Source: Calditrichota bacterium
GTDB lineage: Bacteria > Calditrichota > Calditrichia > RBG-13-44-9 > J075
NCBI GenBank assembly: GCA_024275555.1
Contig: JAJRYW010000652.1
Location: forward strand, 1-25,931
Direction: 5' to 3'
Length of the DNA: 25,931 nucleotides
This document shows positions 7,735-15,166 of this stretch, in pieces (position 1 is the stretch's first letter; every line of letters starts with the position of its first letter). The notes below the pieces were generated by a model, which ran no database searches, had not been told where the DNA came from, and was given only the letters and a program-made list of their open reading frames with translations. Made by a program: the position numbers and the translations under genes.

Positions 7735-9384
7735 TCATTTCAGCATGGGAATTTTGAGGCCGCTCTGTTTGGCGAAGGAAATTGCTTCTTCATAGCCCGC
7801 GTCGGCGTGTCGCATCACCCCGGTTCCGGGATCGTTAGTCAGCACCCGCTCAATCCGCCGGGCGGCGTCATCGGTTCCGTCGGCAACCATCACCACGCCG
7901 GAGTGTTGGGCCAGGCCGATGCCCACCCCGCCGCCGTTGTGCATGGAAACCCAGGAAGCGCCGGAGGCAACATTGAGCATCCCGTTCAGCAGCGGCCAGT
8001 CGGCGATAGCGTCGCTGCCGTCTTTCATCGCCTCGGTCTCCCGGTTGGGAGAAGCCACCGAACCGCAATCGAGATGATCCCGGCCAATCACAATCGGCGC
8101 TTTGATCTCCCCTGTTTTAACCAATTCGTTTATTGCTAATCCCATTTTGGCCCGCTCGCCGTATCCCAGCCAGCAGATGCGGGAAGGCAATCCCTGGAAA
8201 GCCACCTTCTTTTGCGCCATATCAATCCAGCGCAACAGGGGTTTATTTTCCGGAAAAAGTTCTTTAATCAGTTCATCGGTGCGATAGATATCTTGCGGAT
8301 CGCCGGAGAGGGCCGCCCAGCGGAAGGGGCCTTTGCCCAGGCAGAACAGCGGGCGGATGTAAGCCGGCACAAAACCGGGGTAATCGAAGGCATTGGCCAC
8401 CCCGGCGGTCTGGGCCTGTCCGCGCAGGTTGTTGCCGTAATCAAACACTTCCGCGCCCATTTTTTGCAGATCGAGCATGGCCCGGCAGTGTAGCGCCATA
8501 GCCTTCATCGACAATTCGATATAACGCTGCGGATTGCTCTTGCGCAACTCCAGCGCGGCCTGGTACGGCATACCGTTGGGCACATAGCCGTTCAGTTCAT
8601 CATGGGCGGAGGTTTGATCGGTGACGATATCCGGAACAATGTTCCGTTTGACAAATTCGGGGAAGATGTCCGCCGCATTGCCCAGCAGCCCAATCGAAAG
8701 CGGCTGTTTCTGCGCTTTGGCCTGTTCGGCCATCTGCAGGGCTTCGTCCAGGCTGACCGCCATTTTATCCAGGTAGCGGGTTTCCAGCCGGCGCCGGATA
8801 CGCTGTTCATCCACTTCCACGATGATGGTCGTCCCGTTGTTCATGGTCACTGCCAGCGGCTGGGCGCCGCCCATCCCGCCCAAACCGGCCGTCAGGGTCA
8901 GCGTGCCGGCCAGATCGCTGTTATAGCGTTTGCGGGCGATCTCGGCAAAAGTTTCGTAGGTTCCCTGCAAAATGCCCTGGGTGCCGATATAGATCCAGCT
9001 CCCGGCGGTCATCTGGCCGTACATGATTAGCCCTTTTTTCTCTAACTCCCGGAAGTACTCCCAGGTTGACCACTTTCCAACCAGGTTGGAGTTGGCGATC
9101 AGCACCCGGGGCGAATAGGGATGGGTGCGAAAGACTCCCACCGGTTTGCCGCTTTGCACCAGCAAGGTTTCATCATTCTCCAAATCTTTTAAGGCGGCTA
9201 CAATTGCATCAAAAGCTTCCCAGTTGCGGGCGGCCTGTCCGGAGCCGCCGTAGACAATTAACTCCTGCGGCTTTTCGGCCACTTCCGGATCAAGATTATT
9301 CATTAACATGCGCAAGGCGGCTTCCTGGTGCCAGCCTTTGCAAGAACGTTCCGCGCCCCGGGGGGCTCGTATTACCCGGCTCAT
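7735..9384 (-). CDS. hutU: Urocanate hydratase (urocanase)
   Basis: Converts urocanate to 4-imidazolone-5-propionate in histidine degradation, using tightly bound NAD+ as electrophile. The 549-residue protein has YGGSGQAARNW at 45-55, LTAGLGGMGGAQ at 164-175, DQTSAHDELNGY at 256-267, AYIRPLFCLGKGPFRW at 341-356 and the catalytic Cys404 in RICWLGYGER, then GRDHLDCGSVASPNRET. The ATG at 9382-9384 is chosen because AAAGGAGG lies just before it and MSRVIRAPRG is the family's start; the open frame extends upstream only as a shadow of the GHL10 gene. It follows that gene by 11 bases, probably cotranscribed. No hutH, hutI or formiminoglutamate gene is in the window. Confidence 0.96.
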   Translation of the reverse strand: MSRVIRAPRGAERSCKGWHQEAALRMLMNNLDPEVAEKPQELIVYGGSGQAARNWEAFDAIVAALKDLENDETLLVQSGKPVGVFRTHPYSPRVLIANSNLVGKWSTWEYFRELEKKGLIMYGQMTAGSWIYIGTQGILQGTYETFAEIARKRYNSDLAGTLTLTAGLGGMGGAQPLAVTMNNGTTIIVEVDEQRIRRRLETRYLDKMAVSLDEALQMAEQAKAQKQPLSIGLLGNAADIFPEFVKRNIVPDIVTDQTSAHDELNGYVPNGMPYQAALELRKSNPQRYIELSMKAMALHCRAMLDLQKMGAEVFDYGNNLRGQAQTAGVANAFDYPGFVPAYIRPLFCLGKGPFRWAALSGDPQDIYRTDELIKELFPENKPLLRWIDMAQKKVAFQGLPSRICWLGYGERAKMGLAINELVKTGEIKAPIVIGRDHLDCGSVASPNRETEAMKDGSDAIADWPLLNGMLNVASGASWVSMHNGGGVGIGLAQHSGVVMVADGTDDAARRIERVLTNDPGTGVMRHADAGYEEAISFAKQSGLKIPMLK

Positions 9385-9395
9385 GGTTGCCTCCT

Positions 9396-10634
9396 TTATT
9401 TTGATTTTAAAAGCTGCCGGTATTTTAAGCGCAACACCTTGTCCTTTGCAAGCTGATCGTAGGAAAATAGCACCACCCCGCCCAGGTCGACCCCATTGCT
9501 TCGGCGGATCTTGCGCAGCGCGGAATCCGGCTGTTGATTGTAGAGGGAAATGCCCATCAGCACCTGGCTGGGATAACTCTTTTTGAGGATACGTTCCAGC
9601 CGGGAGAGGAACAGGCGGTCGTTGGGGGTGTAGTTCATGGGAATGGCCCAGTCCAGCCAGCCTTGCTGCAGCCAGCGGTCCCAGGGCTGGTAGAATTGCC
9701 AGTAGGCTTTTTCCAGATCCGGTTTTACGGCAGCGGAGATGATCAGGTTGGGGTAATTCCGGCGGATATGCTCGGCAAATGTCTTGACGCATTCAGTCAA
9801 TTCCTGGCGCAGGAATTCTCCCCAGCGCTCATAAAACAACTCGTAGCCGGTTTTACCGTACGCGGCCACAAAGCGATCCGGATTTCGTTTGAACTCCAGG
9901 GGGTCCAGAACATAGCGCTGCCGGAATTTCTGGCGGGCTGACGAATCAAAATCGACGCCAAAGCCCGGGAAACGCAAATAATCAAAGTGGATGCCGTCCA
10001 AATCGTATTGACTGAGGAGGTCATCAAAGACATTCAGCAAGTGTTGCCGCACTTCCGGATTCACGGGGGAATTGAACAGTCCCTCGATGCTGCGGTGGCC
10101 GTTCAGGGTGGTATCGCCGTTGGCGGAATCCAACTGGGGCGGATGAACCAGCCATTCCGGGCGGCGGTTTACCAGGTGGGTGGAATCGGCGGGCAGGCCC
10201 GGGCGGCTCCACAGGTAAAACACATTCATCCAGGCGTGCACCCGGAACGGTTTGCCCTCGCTGCGGGCCAGAAAATAGGCCAGGGGGTCCCAATCATCGG
10301 GGAGATTTTCGGCGCGCGGTTCAAATCGGCTGTTGTAGTAAGCGTCTCCCCGGCCGCGCACCTGTACAAACAGATCGGTAAATCCCAGCCGTTCGCTCAG
10401 GGCAATTACCGAATCGATCCGTTGCGGGGAGGTGAGATTATGCCGCACAATCCAGATTCCCCGAACCGGTTCGGGAGGCTCGGCAACCGTGCTGTCTTTA
10501 GTTTGGGAATGGATGGGAAGGGAAAGAAGAATGAATAGAAACAGCAATGTAGCCATGCCCGGGCCAGGCCGCCGGTCCGGCAATCCCGGATACGGGAGGC
10601 AATCTTTTGCGGAGGTTTTTCTGAAATCCTTCAT
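9396..10634 (-). CDS. Secreted glycosyl hydrolase-like protein, GHL10 (DUF187) family
   Basis: Predicted envelope or secreted protein with a TIM-barrel glycosidase-like fold; the substrate is unknown. It is 412 residues from the ATG at 10634, which has AGGA upstream. A hydrophobic signal segment (MATLLFLFILLSLPIHS) begins at residue 27, so an internal ATG at 10556 is an alternative start. Family marks are RGIWIVRH at about 58-65, FVQVRGRGDAYY near 88-99, HAWMNVFYLW, DGIHFDYLRFPG with acidic residues expected in the active site, WAIPMNYT near 335 and GVVLFSYDQL near the end. YngK-type relatives share this order. Its start lies directly behind the terminator of the ribosomal locus, and hutU follows closely. 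Confidence 0.82.
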   Translation of the reverse strand: MKDFRKTSAKDCLPYPGLPDRRPGPGMATLLFLFILLSLPIHSQTKDSTVAEPPEPVRGIWIVRHNLTSPQRIDSVIALSERLGFTDLFVQVRGRGDAYYNSRFEPRAENLPDDWDPLAYFLARSEGKPFRVHAWMNVFYLWSRPGLPADSTHLVNRRPEWLVHPPQLDSANGDTTLNGHRSIEGLFNSPVNPEVRQHLLNVFDDLLSQYDLDGIHFDYLRFPGFGVDFDSSARQKFRQRYVLDPLEFKRNPDRFVAAYGKTGYELFYERWGEFLRQELTECVKTFAEHIRRNYPNLIISAAVKPDLEKAYWQFYQPWDRWLQQGWLDWAIPMNYTPNDRLFLSRLERILKKSYPSQVLMGISLYNQQPDSALRKIRRSNGVDLGGVVLFSYDQLAKDKVLRLKYRQLLKSK

Positions 10635-10642
10635 CCCATCCT

Positions 10643-10678
10643 AAAAAAAGAGCGGAATCAACAGCATTGATTCCGCTC
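10643..10678 (-). terminator. Intrinsic terminator of the ribosomal locus
   Basis: On the minus strand GAGCGGAATCA (10678-10668) pairs perfectly over 11 bp with TGATTCCGCTC (10660-10650) around a 7-base loop, followed by seven T (10649-10643). It lies 88 bases after the corrected rplQ stop and only 9 bases before the ATG of the GHL10 gene at 10634. Confidence 0.92.
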
Positions 10679-10765
10679 ATCTATGGTTATGGTTATTTTG
10701 TGACGGCTTTATCTGCCTGTCGATTGGAGCTTTACCTGAACTTCAAGTGTTTTTGAGCCGAAACG

Positions 10766-11499
10766 TTAGTCTTCCTTTTTCTCGCCCTTTTCACCGGCAT
10801 CATCGTCGGCTTTTGCTTCTTTCTTCGGGGCGGCTTTTTTAGCTGTTTTGGGCTTGGGCTCGCTTTTTTCCGTCTTTTCTTTCTTTGCTTCCGCTTTGGC
10901 TTTGGCTTCCGCTTTTTCGACCTTTTCCTCGGCCTTTACTTCCGCTTTTTCTTCCGCGGCGGTGGGTTCATCTACCGGTTTTTCCGCAGTTGCTTCTTTT
11001 TTCGCTGTCGTTTTCTTCGCAGGCTTTTTCTTAGCCGGTTTTTCCTCAGCCGCTTTTCTTCCATCACCGTCGGTTCATCTTTTTTAGGCGCCTTTTTAGG
11101 CGCTTTCTTTTTCTTGGGGGCTTCCTCATCGATCACCACTTTTTCAAATCCGACCAACTGAAGCAGGGACATTTGAGCGCCGTCGCCGCGACGCGTCCCC
11201 AGTTTAATTACCCGGGTATAACCGCCGCTGCGGTCGGAATAAGTGGAAGCAATATCATCAAACAAAGCTTTGACCAGGTTTCGGTTTTGCAGCACTTTAA
11301 AGACCTGGCGCCGGGCGTGTACCGTATCTTCCTTGGCAATCGTAATCAGTTTGTCGATAAATTGCTGGGCCGCTTTTGCTTTAACCTGGGTAGTACGAAT
11401 TTGATGATGCTCAATCAACGCCGAGACCAGATTACGTAAGGTAGCCTTACGATGACTGGCGGTGCGTCCCAGCTTTTTTACTTTTTTACGATGTCGCAT
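10766..11499 (-). CDS. rplQ: Ribosomal protein L17 with long Lys/Ala/Glu tail, one-base frameshift in the tail
   Basis: L17 of the large ribosomal subunit. The core, residues 1-120, is standard: MRHRKKVKKLGRTASHRKAT at the start, then NLVSALIEHHQIRTT, AKAAQQFIDKLITIAK, GGYTRVIKLGTRRGDGA. A KKKKAPKKAPKK segment begins a low-complexity tail. As read, the frame turns into an Arg-rich run and stops at 10972. One extra A in the AAAA at 11054-11057 (minus strand) would instead continue with a regular K/A/E/P-rich tail (AAEEKPAKKKPAKK, VEKAEAKAKAEAKKEK) to a TAA at 10766-10768, about 244 residues in all. Codon pattern and composition of the second frame favour it, so a homopolymer indel is likely. 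ATG start behind GGAGTATCGC. Last gene before the terminator. Confidence 0.88.
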
Positions 11500-11521
11500 G
11501 CGATACTCCGTTTCTTAAGAT

Positions 11522-12505
11522 TTATTCATCGCCCTTCAGGTACTTGTCCACATCCATCCCAAAATAGAGGCCTTTGCGTTCCAGGATTTCCTGAATTTCC
11601 TGCAGGGATTTCCGTCCGAAGTTGCGGAATTTCAGTAATTCGGACTCATCCAGGCGGACCAAATCGCCAATGGTTTTGATATTGGCGTTCTTGAGACAAT
11701 TGTGGGACCGTACTGAAAGTTCCAATTCGTCTACATTCATCTTCATCAGTTTCTTAATGCGCAGCACTTCTTCATCAATTTCCTGGGTTTCTTCCTCTTC
11801 CGGCTCAAAATCAAAGTTGATGAACAACTGCACATGATCTTTGATGGTTTTGCCGGCAAAGGTCAGGGCGTCGTCCGGGGTAATGCTGCCGTCGGTTTGG
11901 ATCTCCAGAATCAGCTTTTCATAGTCAGTGCGTTGTCCCACCCGAACATTTTCCACATCAAAGCGCACATTGAGAATCGGCGAGAAGATGGAGTCAATCG
12001 GGATCAGGCCAATGGAGGATTCCAGGGGTTTATTTTCCTCGGCAGGCACATACCCGCGTCCTTTGCCGACCCGGATTTCCATCTCGAACTCTGCTTTTTC
12101 GTTTAAGGTGGCAATATGCAGATCGGGATTGAGCACTTCAAAATCCGTGGTATACTTTTCCAGGTCGCCGGCGGTAAAATCGCAGGGGCCTTTTAACTGG
12201 ATGTTTACTTTATCCGGGCGTTTGTTCAGTAGCTTAATCCGCACTTCTTTGAGGTTGAGGATAATATGGGTAACATCCTCTTTCACTCCCTCGATGGTCG
12301 AAAATTCATGCTGAACACCGTCGATGCGGATGGCGGTAATTGCCGCCCCCTGGATAGAGGATAAGAGCACCCGGCGGAAAAGATTTCCCAGGGTCACTCC
12401 AAAACCGCGTTCCAGCGGTTGCACCACAAAGCGTCCGAAATTAGCGGAATAAGTAGATTCTTCTAATTCTACTTTTTCCGGCATCAATAAGTTGACCAAG
12501 TTCAT
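11522..12505 (-). CDS. rpoA: RNA polymerase alpha subunit
   Basis: Scaffold for RNA polymerase assembly. The 327-residue protein has the N-terminal dimerisation domain (RFVVQPLERGFGVTLGNLFR at about 26-45, LLSSIQGAAITAIRIDGV, HEFSTIEGVKEDV), an acidic linker (EPEEEETQEIDEE near 230) and the C-terminal DNA/activator-binding domain (ELSVRSHNCLKNANIKTIGD, KFRNFGRKSLQEI). ATG start after GGGAGATCT. It lies 40 bases after rpsD and 22 before rplQ, the usual alpha-operon order. In E. coli S4 represses this operon; no matching leader structure was searched. Confidence 0.98.
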   Translation of the reverse strand: MNLVNLLMPEKVELEESTYSANFGRFVVQPLERGFGVTLGNLFRRVLLSSIQGAAITAIRIDGVQHEFSTIEGVKEDVTHIILNLKEVRIKLLNKRPDKVNIQLKGPCDFTAGDLEKYTTDFEVLNPDLHIATLNEKAEFEMEIRVGKGRGYVPAEENKPLESSIGLIPIDSIFSPILNVRFDVENVRVGQRTDYEKLILEIQTDGSITPDDALTFAGKTIKDHVQLFINFDFEPEEEETQEIDEEVLRIKKLMKMNVDELELSVRSHNCLKNANIKTIGDLVRLDESELLKFRNFGRKSLQEIQEILERKGLYFGMDVDKYLKGDE

Positions 12506-12545
12506 AGATCTCCCAACAAATTTTGTTTATGGGTTGCGCTAATTA

Positions 12546-13175
12546 TTATTTCGAGTATAACTCGACGATCAGGTTTTCCTGCACCTGAACCGGGATATCC
12601 TGACGGGCCGGTTGTTCCATAAATTCGCCTTCCAATTTTGCTTTGTCCACCCGCAGCCAGGGCATAACCGCATCATCTTTAATACGGCGCATGGCTTCGT
12701 GGACAACCGTCATTTTGCGGCTGCGTTCCCGCACCGAGATAACATCTCCGGGGCGGACCAGGAAGGAAGGTACATTGACCATTCGGCCGTTGACCAAAAA
12801 ATGGCGGTGCAGGATGAGCTGACGGGCAGCATTCCGGGAAGGCGCAAATCCCAGCCGGTATACGACATTGTCCAGGCGGCTTTCCAGCAGGCGCAACAGG
12901 TTTTCCCCGGTTACCCCTTTTTGCTGAGTGGCTTTTTCGTAGTAATTCCGGAACTGAGATTCCAGCACGCCATAAATCCGTTTCACTTTCTGCTTTTCGC
13001 GCAACTGAATTCCATATTCGGAGAGTTTCGCCCGCCGGCTATTTCCATGTTGGCCTGGCGCATAGGAACGCTTCTCGAAGGAGCATTTTGCGCCGTGACA
13101 ACGGCTTCCTTTTAGAAATAACTTTTCCCCTTCTCGCCGGCAGAGTTTACAAACTGAACCAGTATATCTTGCCAT
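12546..13175 (-). CDS. rpsD: Ribosomal protein S4, zinc-binding form
   Basis: Primary 16S rRNA-binding protein of the small subunit and, in several bacteria, translational repressor of its operon. The 209-residue protein starts MARYTGSVCKLCRREG and keeps four cysteines (Cys9, Cys12, Cys26, Cys31) forming the zinc site of the C+ type. The S4 RNA-binding domain follows (SRLDNVVYRLGFAPSRNAAR, HFLVNGRMVNVPSFLVRPGD). ATG start at 13173-13175 behind GGAGAAGCACC. Preceded by rpsK and followed by rpoA. Confidence 0.98.
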   Translation of the reverse strand: MARYTGSVCKLCRREGEKLFLKGSRCHGAKCSFEKRSYAPGQHGNSRRAKLSEYGIQLREKQKVKRIYGVLESQFRNYYEKATQQKGVTGENLLRLLESRLDNVVYRLGFAPSRNAARQLILHRHFLVNGRMVNVPSFLVRPGDVISVRERSRKMTVVHEAMRRIKDDAVMPWLRVDKAKLEGEFMEQPARQDIPVQVQENLIVELYSK

Positions 13176-13201
13176 TTAGGTGCTTCTCCGTTAAGTTTAA
13201 T

Positions 13202-13591
13202 TTATACACGACGTTTCTTAGGCGGCCGGCAGCCATTGTGCGGAATCGGGGTAACGTCTTTGATAGAAAGAATTTCCAGCCCGGCTGCCTGGAGAGAACG
13301 GATAGCCGCCTCCCGACCGCCGCCCGGGCCTTTCACTTCCACTTCTACTTGACGCAACCCTAATTCCATGGCTTCTTTAGCAGCAGTTTCCGCCGCTAAC
13401 TGGGCGGCAAAAGGTGTATTCTTACGAGACCCTTTAAAACCGACTTTACCTGCCGTGGCCCAGGAAATTACATTACCATTTAGATCTGTTAAGGTCACAT
13501 TGGTATTATTAAATGTCGACTTGATATGTGCGACACCATGCGCATCTACCTGGTCTTTCTTTTTGCGAACAGTACGTCCCCTTCTTGCCAA
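13202..13591 (-). CDS. rpsK: Ribosomal protein S11
   Basis: Small-subunit platform protein near the E/P-site mRNA path. The 129 residues are standard: GVAHIKSTFNNTNVTLTDL at 19-37, GFKGSRKNTPFAAQ, VKGPGGGREAAIRSL and the C-terminal DVTPIPHNGCRPPKKRRV. The start is TTG (13589-13591), fixed by AGGAGG upstream and by the family's MARRGR beginning; no ATG is available nearby. It lies 25 bases after rpsM. Confidence 0.97.
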   Translation of the reverse strand: MARRGRTVRKKKDQVDAHGVAHIKSTFNNTNVTLTDLNGNVISWATAGKVGFKGSRKNTPFAAQLAAETAAKEAMELGLRQVEVEVKGPGGGREAAIRSLQAAGLEILSIKDVTPIPHNGCRPPKKRRV

Positions 13592-13616
13592 TGCGCTATC
13601 CTCCTAATTGTTACAA

Positions 13617-13985
13617 TTATTTTTTCTTCTTGATTACCGCCCGGCGACGTCCCTTGCGGGTGCGGGCGTTGGTGCTGGTGCGCTGACCCCGAACCGGCAA
13701 TCCCATCTTATGGCGGATCCCCCGGTAACATCCGATATCAATCAAGCGCTTGATATTCATGTTCACTTCGGACTTCAGCGCCCCTTCAACCTTATAATTT
13801 TGCAGGATATTTTCCCGAATTCTTTTAATATCCTCATCGGTCAAAGCATGAACGCGAGTGGACTGGGCCACCCCGGTTTCCCGGCAAATTTTTTCTGCAG
13901 TGGACCGGCCAATTCCAAAGATATAGGTCAAGGCTATGCCCACCGGTTTGTTCTTGGGTAAATCGACACCTACAATACGCGCCAA
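13617..13985 (-). CDS. rpsM: Ribosomal protein S13
   Basis: Small-subunit head protein that contacts the P-site tRNA and bridges to the 50S subunit. The 122 residues have MARIVGVDLPKNKPVGIALT, the helix-hairpin-helix YIFGIGRSTAEKIC at 22-35, CYRGIRHKMGLPVRGQRTST and a basic tail. The start is TTG at 13983-13985 with AAGGAG upstream. First gene of the alpha block, 55 bases after rpmJ, the widest gap between neighbours in the locus. Confidence 0.97.
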   Translation of the reverse strand: MARIVGVDLPKNKPVGIALTYIFGIGRSTAEKICRETGVAQSTRVHALTDEDIKRIRENILQNYKVEGALKSEVNMNIKRLIDIGCYRGIRHKMGLPVRGQRTSTNARTRKGRRRAVIKKKK

Positions 13986-14040
13986 AACTTTCTCCTTATC
14001 ACTTTAAGTAGTTCACTCGTTTGAGCTATCCCAGTGACGG

Positions 14041-14157
14041 TTATCCTTGCCGTTGCTTATGACGGGGATTTTTTTTGCAGATCACCCGCACTACACCTTT
14101 TCTGCGAATAATTTTGCAGTGCTCGCAACGTTTCTTTACTGATGCCTGAACTTTCAT
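14041..14157 (-). CDS. rpmJ: Ribosomal protein L36, zinc-binding form
   Basis: Smallest large-subunit protein, stabilising 23S rRNA. The 38 residues run MKVQASVKKRCEHCKIIRR, then KGVVRVICKKNPRHKQRQG, with Cys11, Cys14, Cys27 and a His near residue 33 as the zinc ligands of the C+ type. ATG start at 14155-14157, TAA stop. It sits between infA and rpsM, the standard place. Confidence 0.95.
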   Translation of the reverse strand: MKVQASVKKRCEHCKIIRRKGVVRVICKKNPRHKQRQG

Positions 14158-14168
14158 AATATATCCCC

Positions 14169-14387
14169 TTACTTGTACCGGTAAGTAATACGACCCCTGC
14201 TGAGATCGTAGGGTGATAGTTCCAATTTCACTTTGTCGCCCGGCAGAATTTTGATAAAGTGCATTCTCATTTTCCCGGACACATGGGCCAATACTTAATG
14301 CCCGCTTTCCAACTCCACCCGAAAGGTGGCATTGGGCAGTGTTTCTTTAATGATTCCATCTACAGTAATCGGTTGTTCTTTTGCCAC
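14169..14387 (-). CDS. infA: Translation initiation factor IF-1, with in-frame TAA at codon 31
   Basis: IF-1 occupies the ribosomal A site during initiation. From the GTG at 14385-14387, with AAGGA upstream, the frame gives AKEQPITVDGIIKETLPNA and TFRVELESGH, then TAA (14297-14295), then VLAHVSGKMRMHFIKILPG, DKVKLELSPYDLS, RGRITYRYK and a final TAA. The total is 72 codons before the stop, exactly the IF-1 length, and both halves are fully conserved. At the TAA position relatives carry Lys, Glu or Val, so one base change from AAA or GAA explains it. A loss of IF-1 would be lethal in most bacteria, so a sequence error, readthrough, or a second infA elsewhere must be considered. Confidence 0.9.
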
Positions 14388-14397
14388 GTTTTTTTCC

Positions 14398-15159
14398 TTA
14401 GGGCCTTAAATGATGCTTAGTTAAAATTTCCGGCTCACCGCTGCGAATTAGGATGGTATGTTCGTAATGAGCCGAAGGTTTTCGATCCGCAGTGACGATG
14501 GTCCATCCATCCGGCAGGGTTTGCACCTGCGGGGTACCCATGTTAATCATCGGTTCAATCGCCAGGGTTACCCCTTCCTGGAGAACGGGACCGCGTCCCG
14601 GCTGTCCGTAATTAGGAACCTGGGGATCTTCGTGCAATTCTTTTCCGATCCCGTGCCCGACCAACTCCCGCACCACTCCGTAGCCGTGGGCTTCCGCGTG
14701 GGTCTGGATAGCTGCCGAGACATCCTGAAGCCGGTTTCCCGCCCGGGCTTTCTCCAGGCCCTTCATCAGCGATTCCCAGGTTACTTTCATCAATTGGCGC
14801 TTCAGCGGATCGACCGCGCCAACCGGAAAGGTAAACGCGGCGTCGCCGTGGTAGCCTTTGTAGCGCACCCCGATATCCACGCTGACGAACTGGCCTTCTG
14901 CCAGAATACGTTTTTTGGACGGAATTCCGTGAACCACCTCTTCATCAATCGAGATACAGGCGCTGGCCGGAAAACCATAGAGCCCTTTGAAGGCCGGATA
15001 GGCGCCTTTGGAACGAATGAATTTCTCTACCTTCGCATCAATAGCGATGGTTGAGATTCCCGGACGGATAAAATCCGCCAGTTCTTCAAACGTCTCCGCG
15101 ACGATCCTGGAACTGATTCGCATCAATTCCAGTTCCTTTTCGCTCTTAATCGTAATCAT
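14398..15159 (-). CDS. map: Methionine aminopeptidase, type I
   Basis: Removes the initiator Met from nascent proteins. The 253-residue pita-bread fold enzyme has His77 in VVHGIP and all five metal ligands: Asp95 and Asp106 (DIGVRYKGYHGDAA), His169 (ELVGHGIGKELHEDP), Glu202 (LAIEPMINMG) and Glu233 (HYEHTILI). ATG start 7 bases after the secY stop; TAA stop overlaps the Shine-Dalgarno of infA. adk, which often stands between secY and map, is absent. Confidence 0.97.
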   Translation of the reverse strand: MITIKSEKELELMRISSRIVAETFEELADFIRPGISTIAIDAKVEKFIRSKGAYPAFKGLYGFPASACISIDEEVVHGIPSKKRILAEGQFVSVDIGVRYKGYHGDAAFTFPVGAVDPLKRQLMKVTWESLMKGLEKARAGNRLQDVSAAIQTHAEAHGYGVVRELVGHGIGKELHEDPQVPNYGQPGRGPVLQEGVTLAIEPMINMGTPQVQTLPDGWTIVTADRKPSAHYEHTILIRSGEPEILTKHHLRP

Positions 15160-15166
15160 AGATCAG

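Noticed and set aside
9385..9792. Long N-terminal extension of the hutU frame
   Set aside because: It overlaps the GHL10 coding region in another frame and has no urocanase content; AAAGGAGG before 9384 fixes the start.
10848..11087. Plus-strand open frame rich in Ser, Phe and Ala
   Set aside because: It is the antisense shadow of the Lys/Ala/Glu-rich L17 tail.
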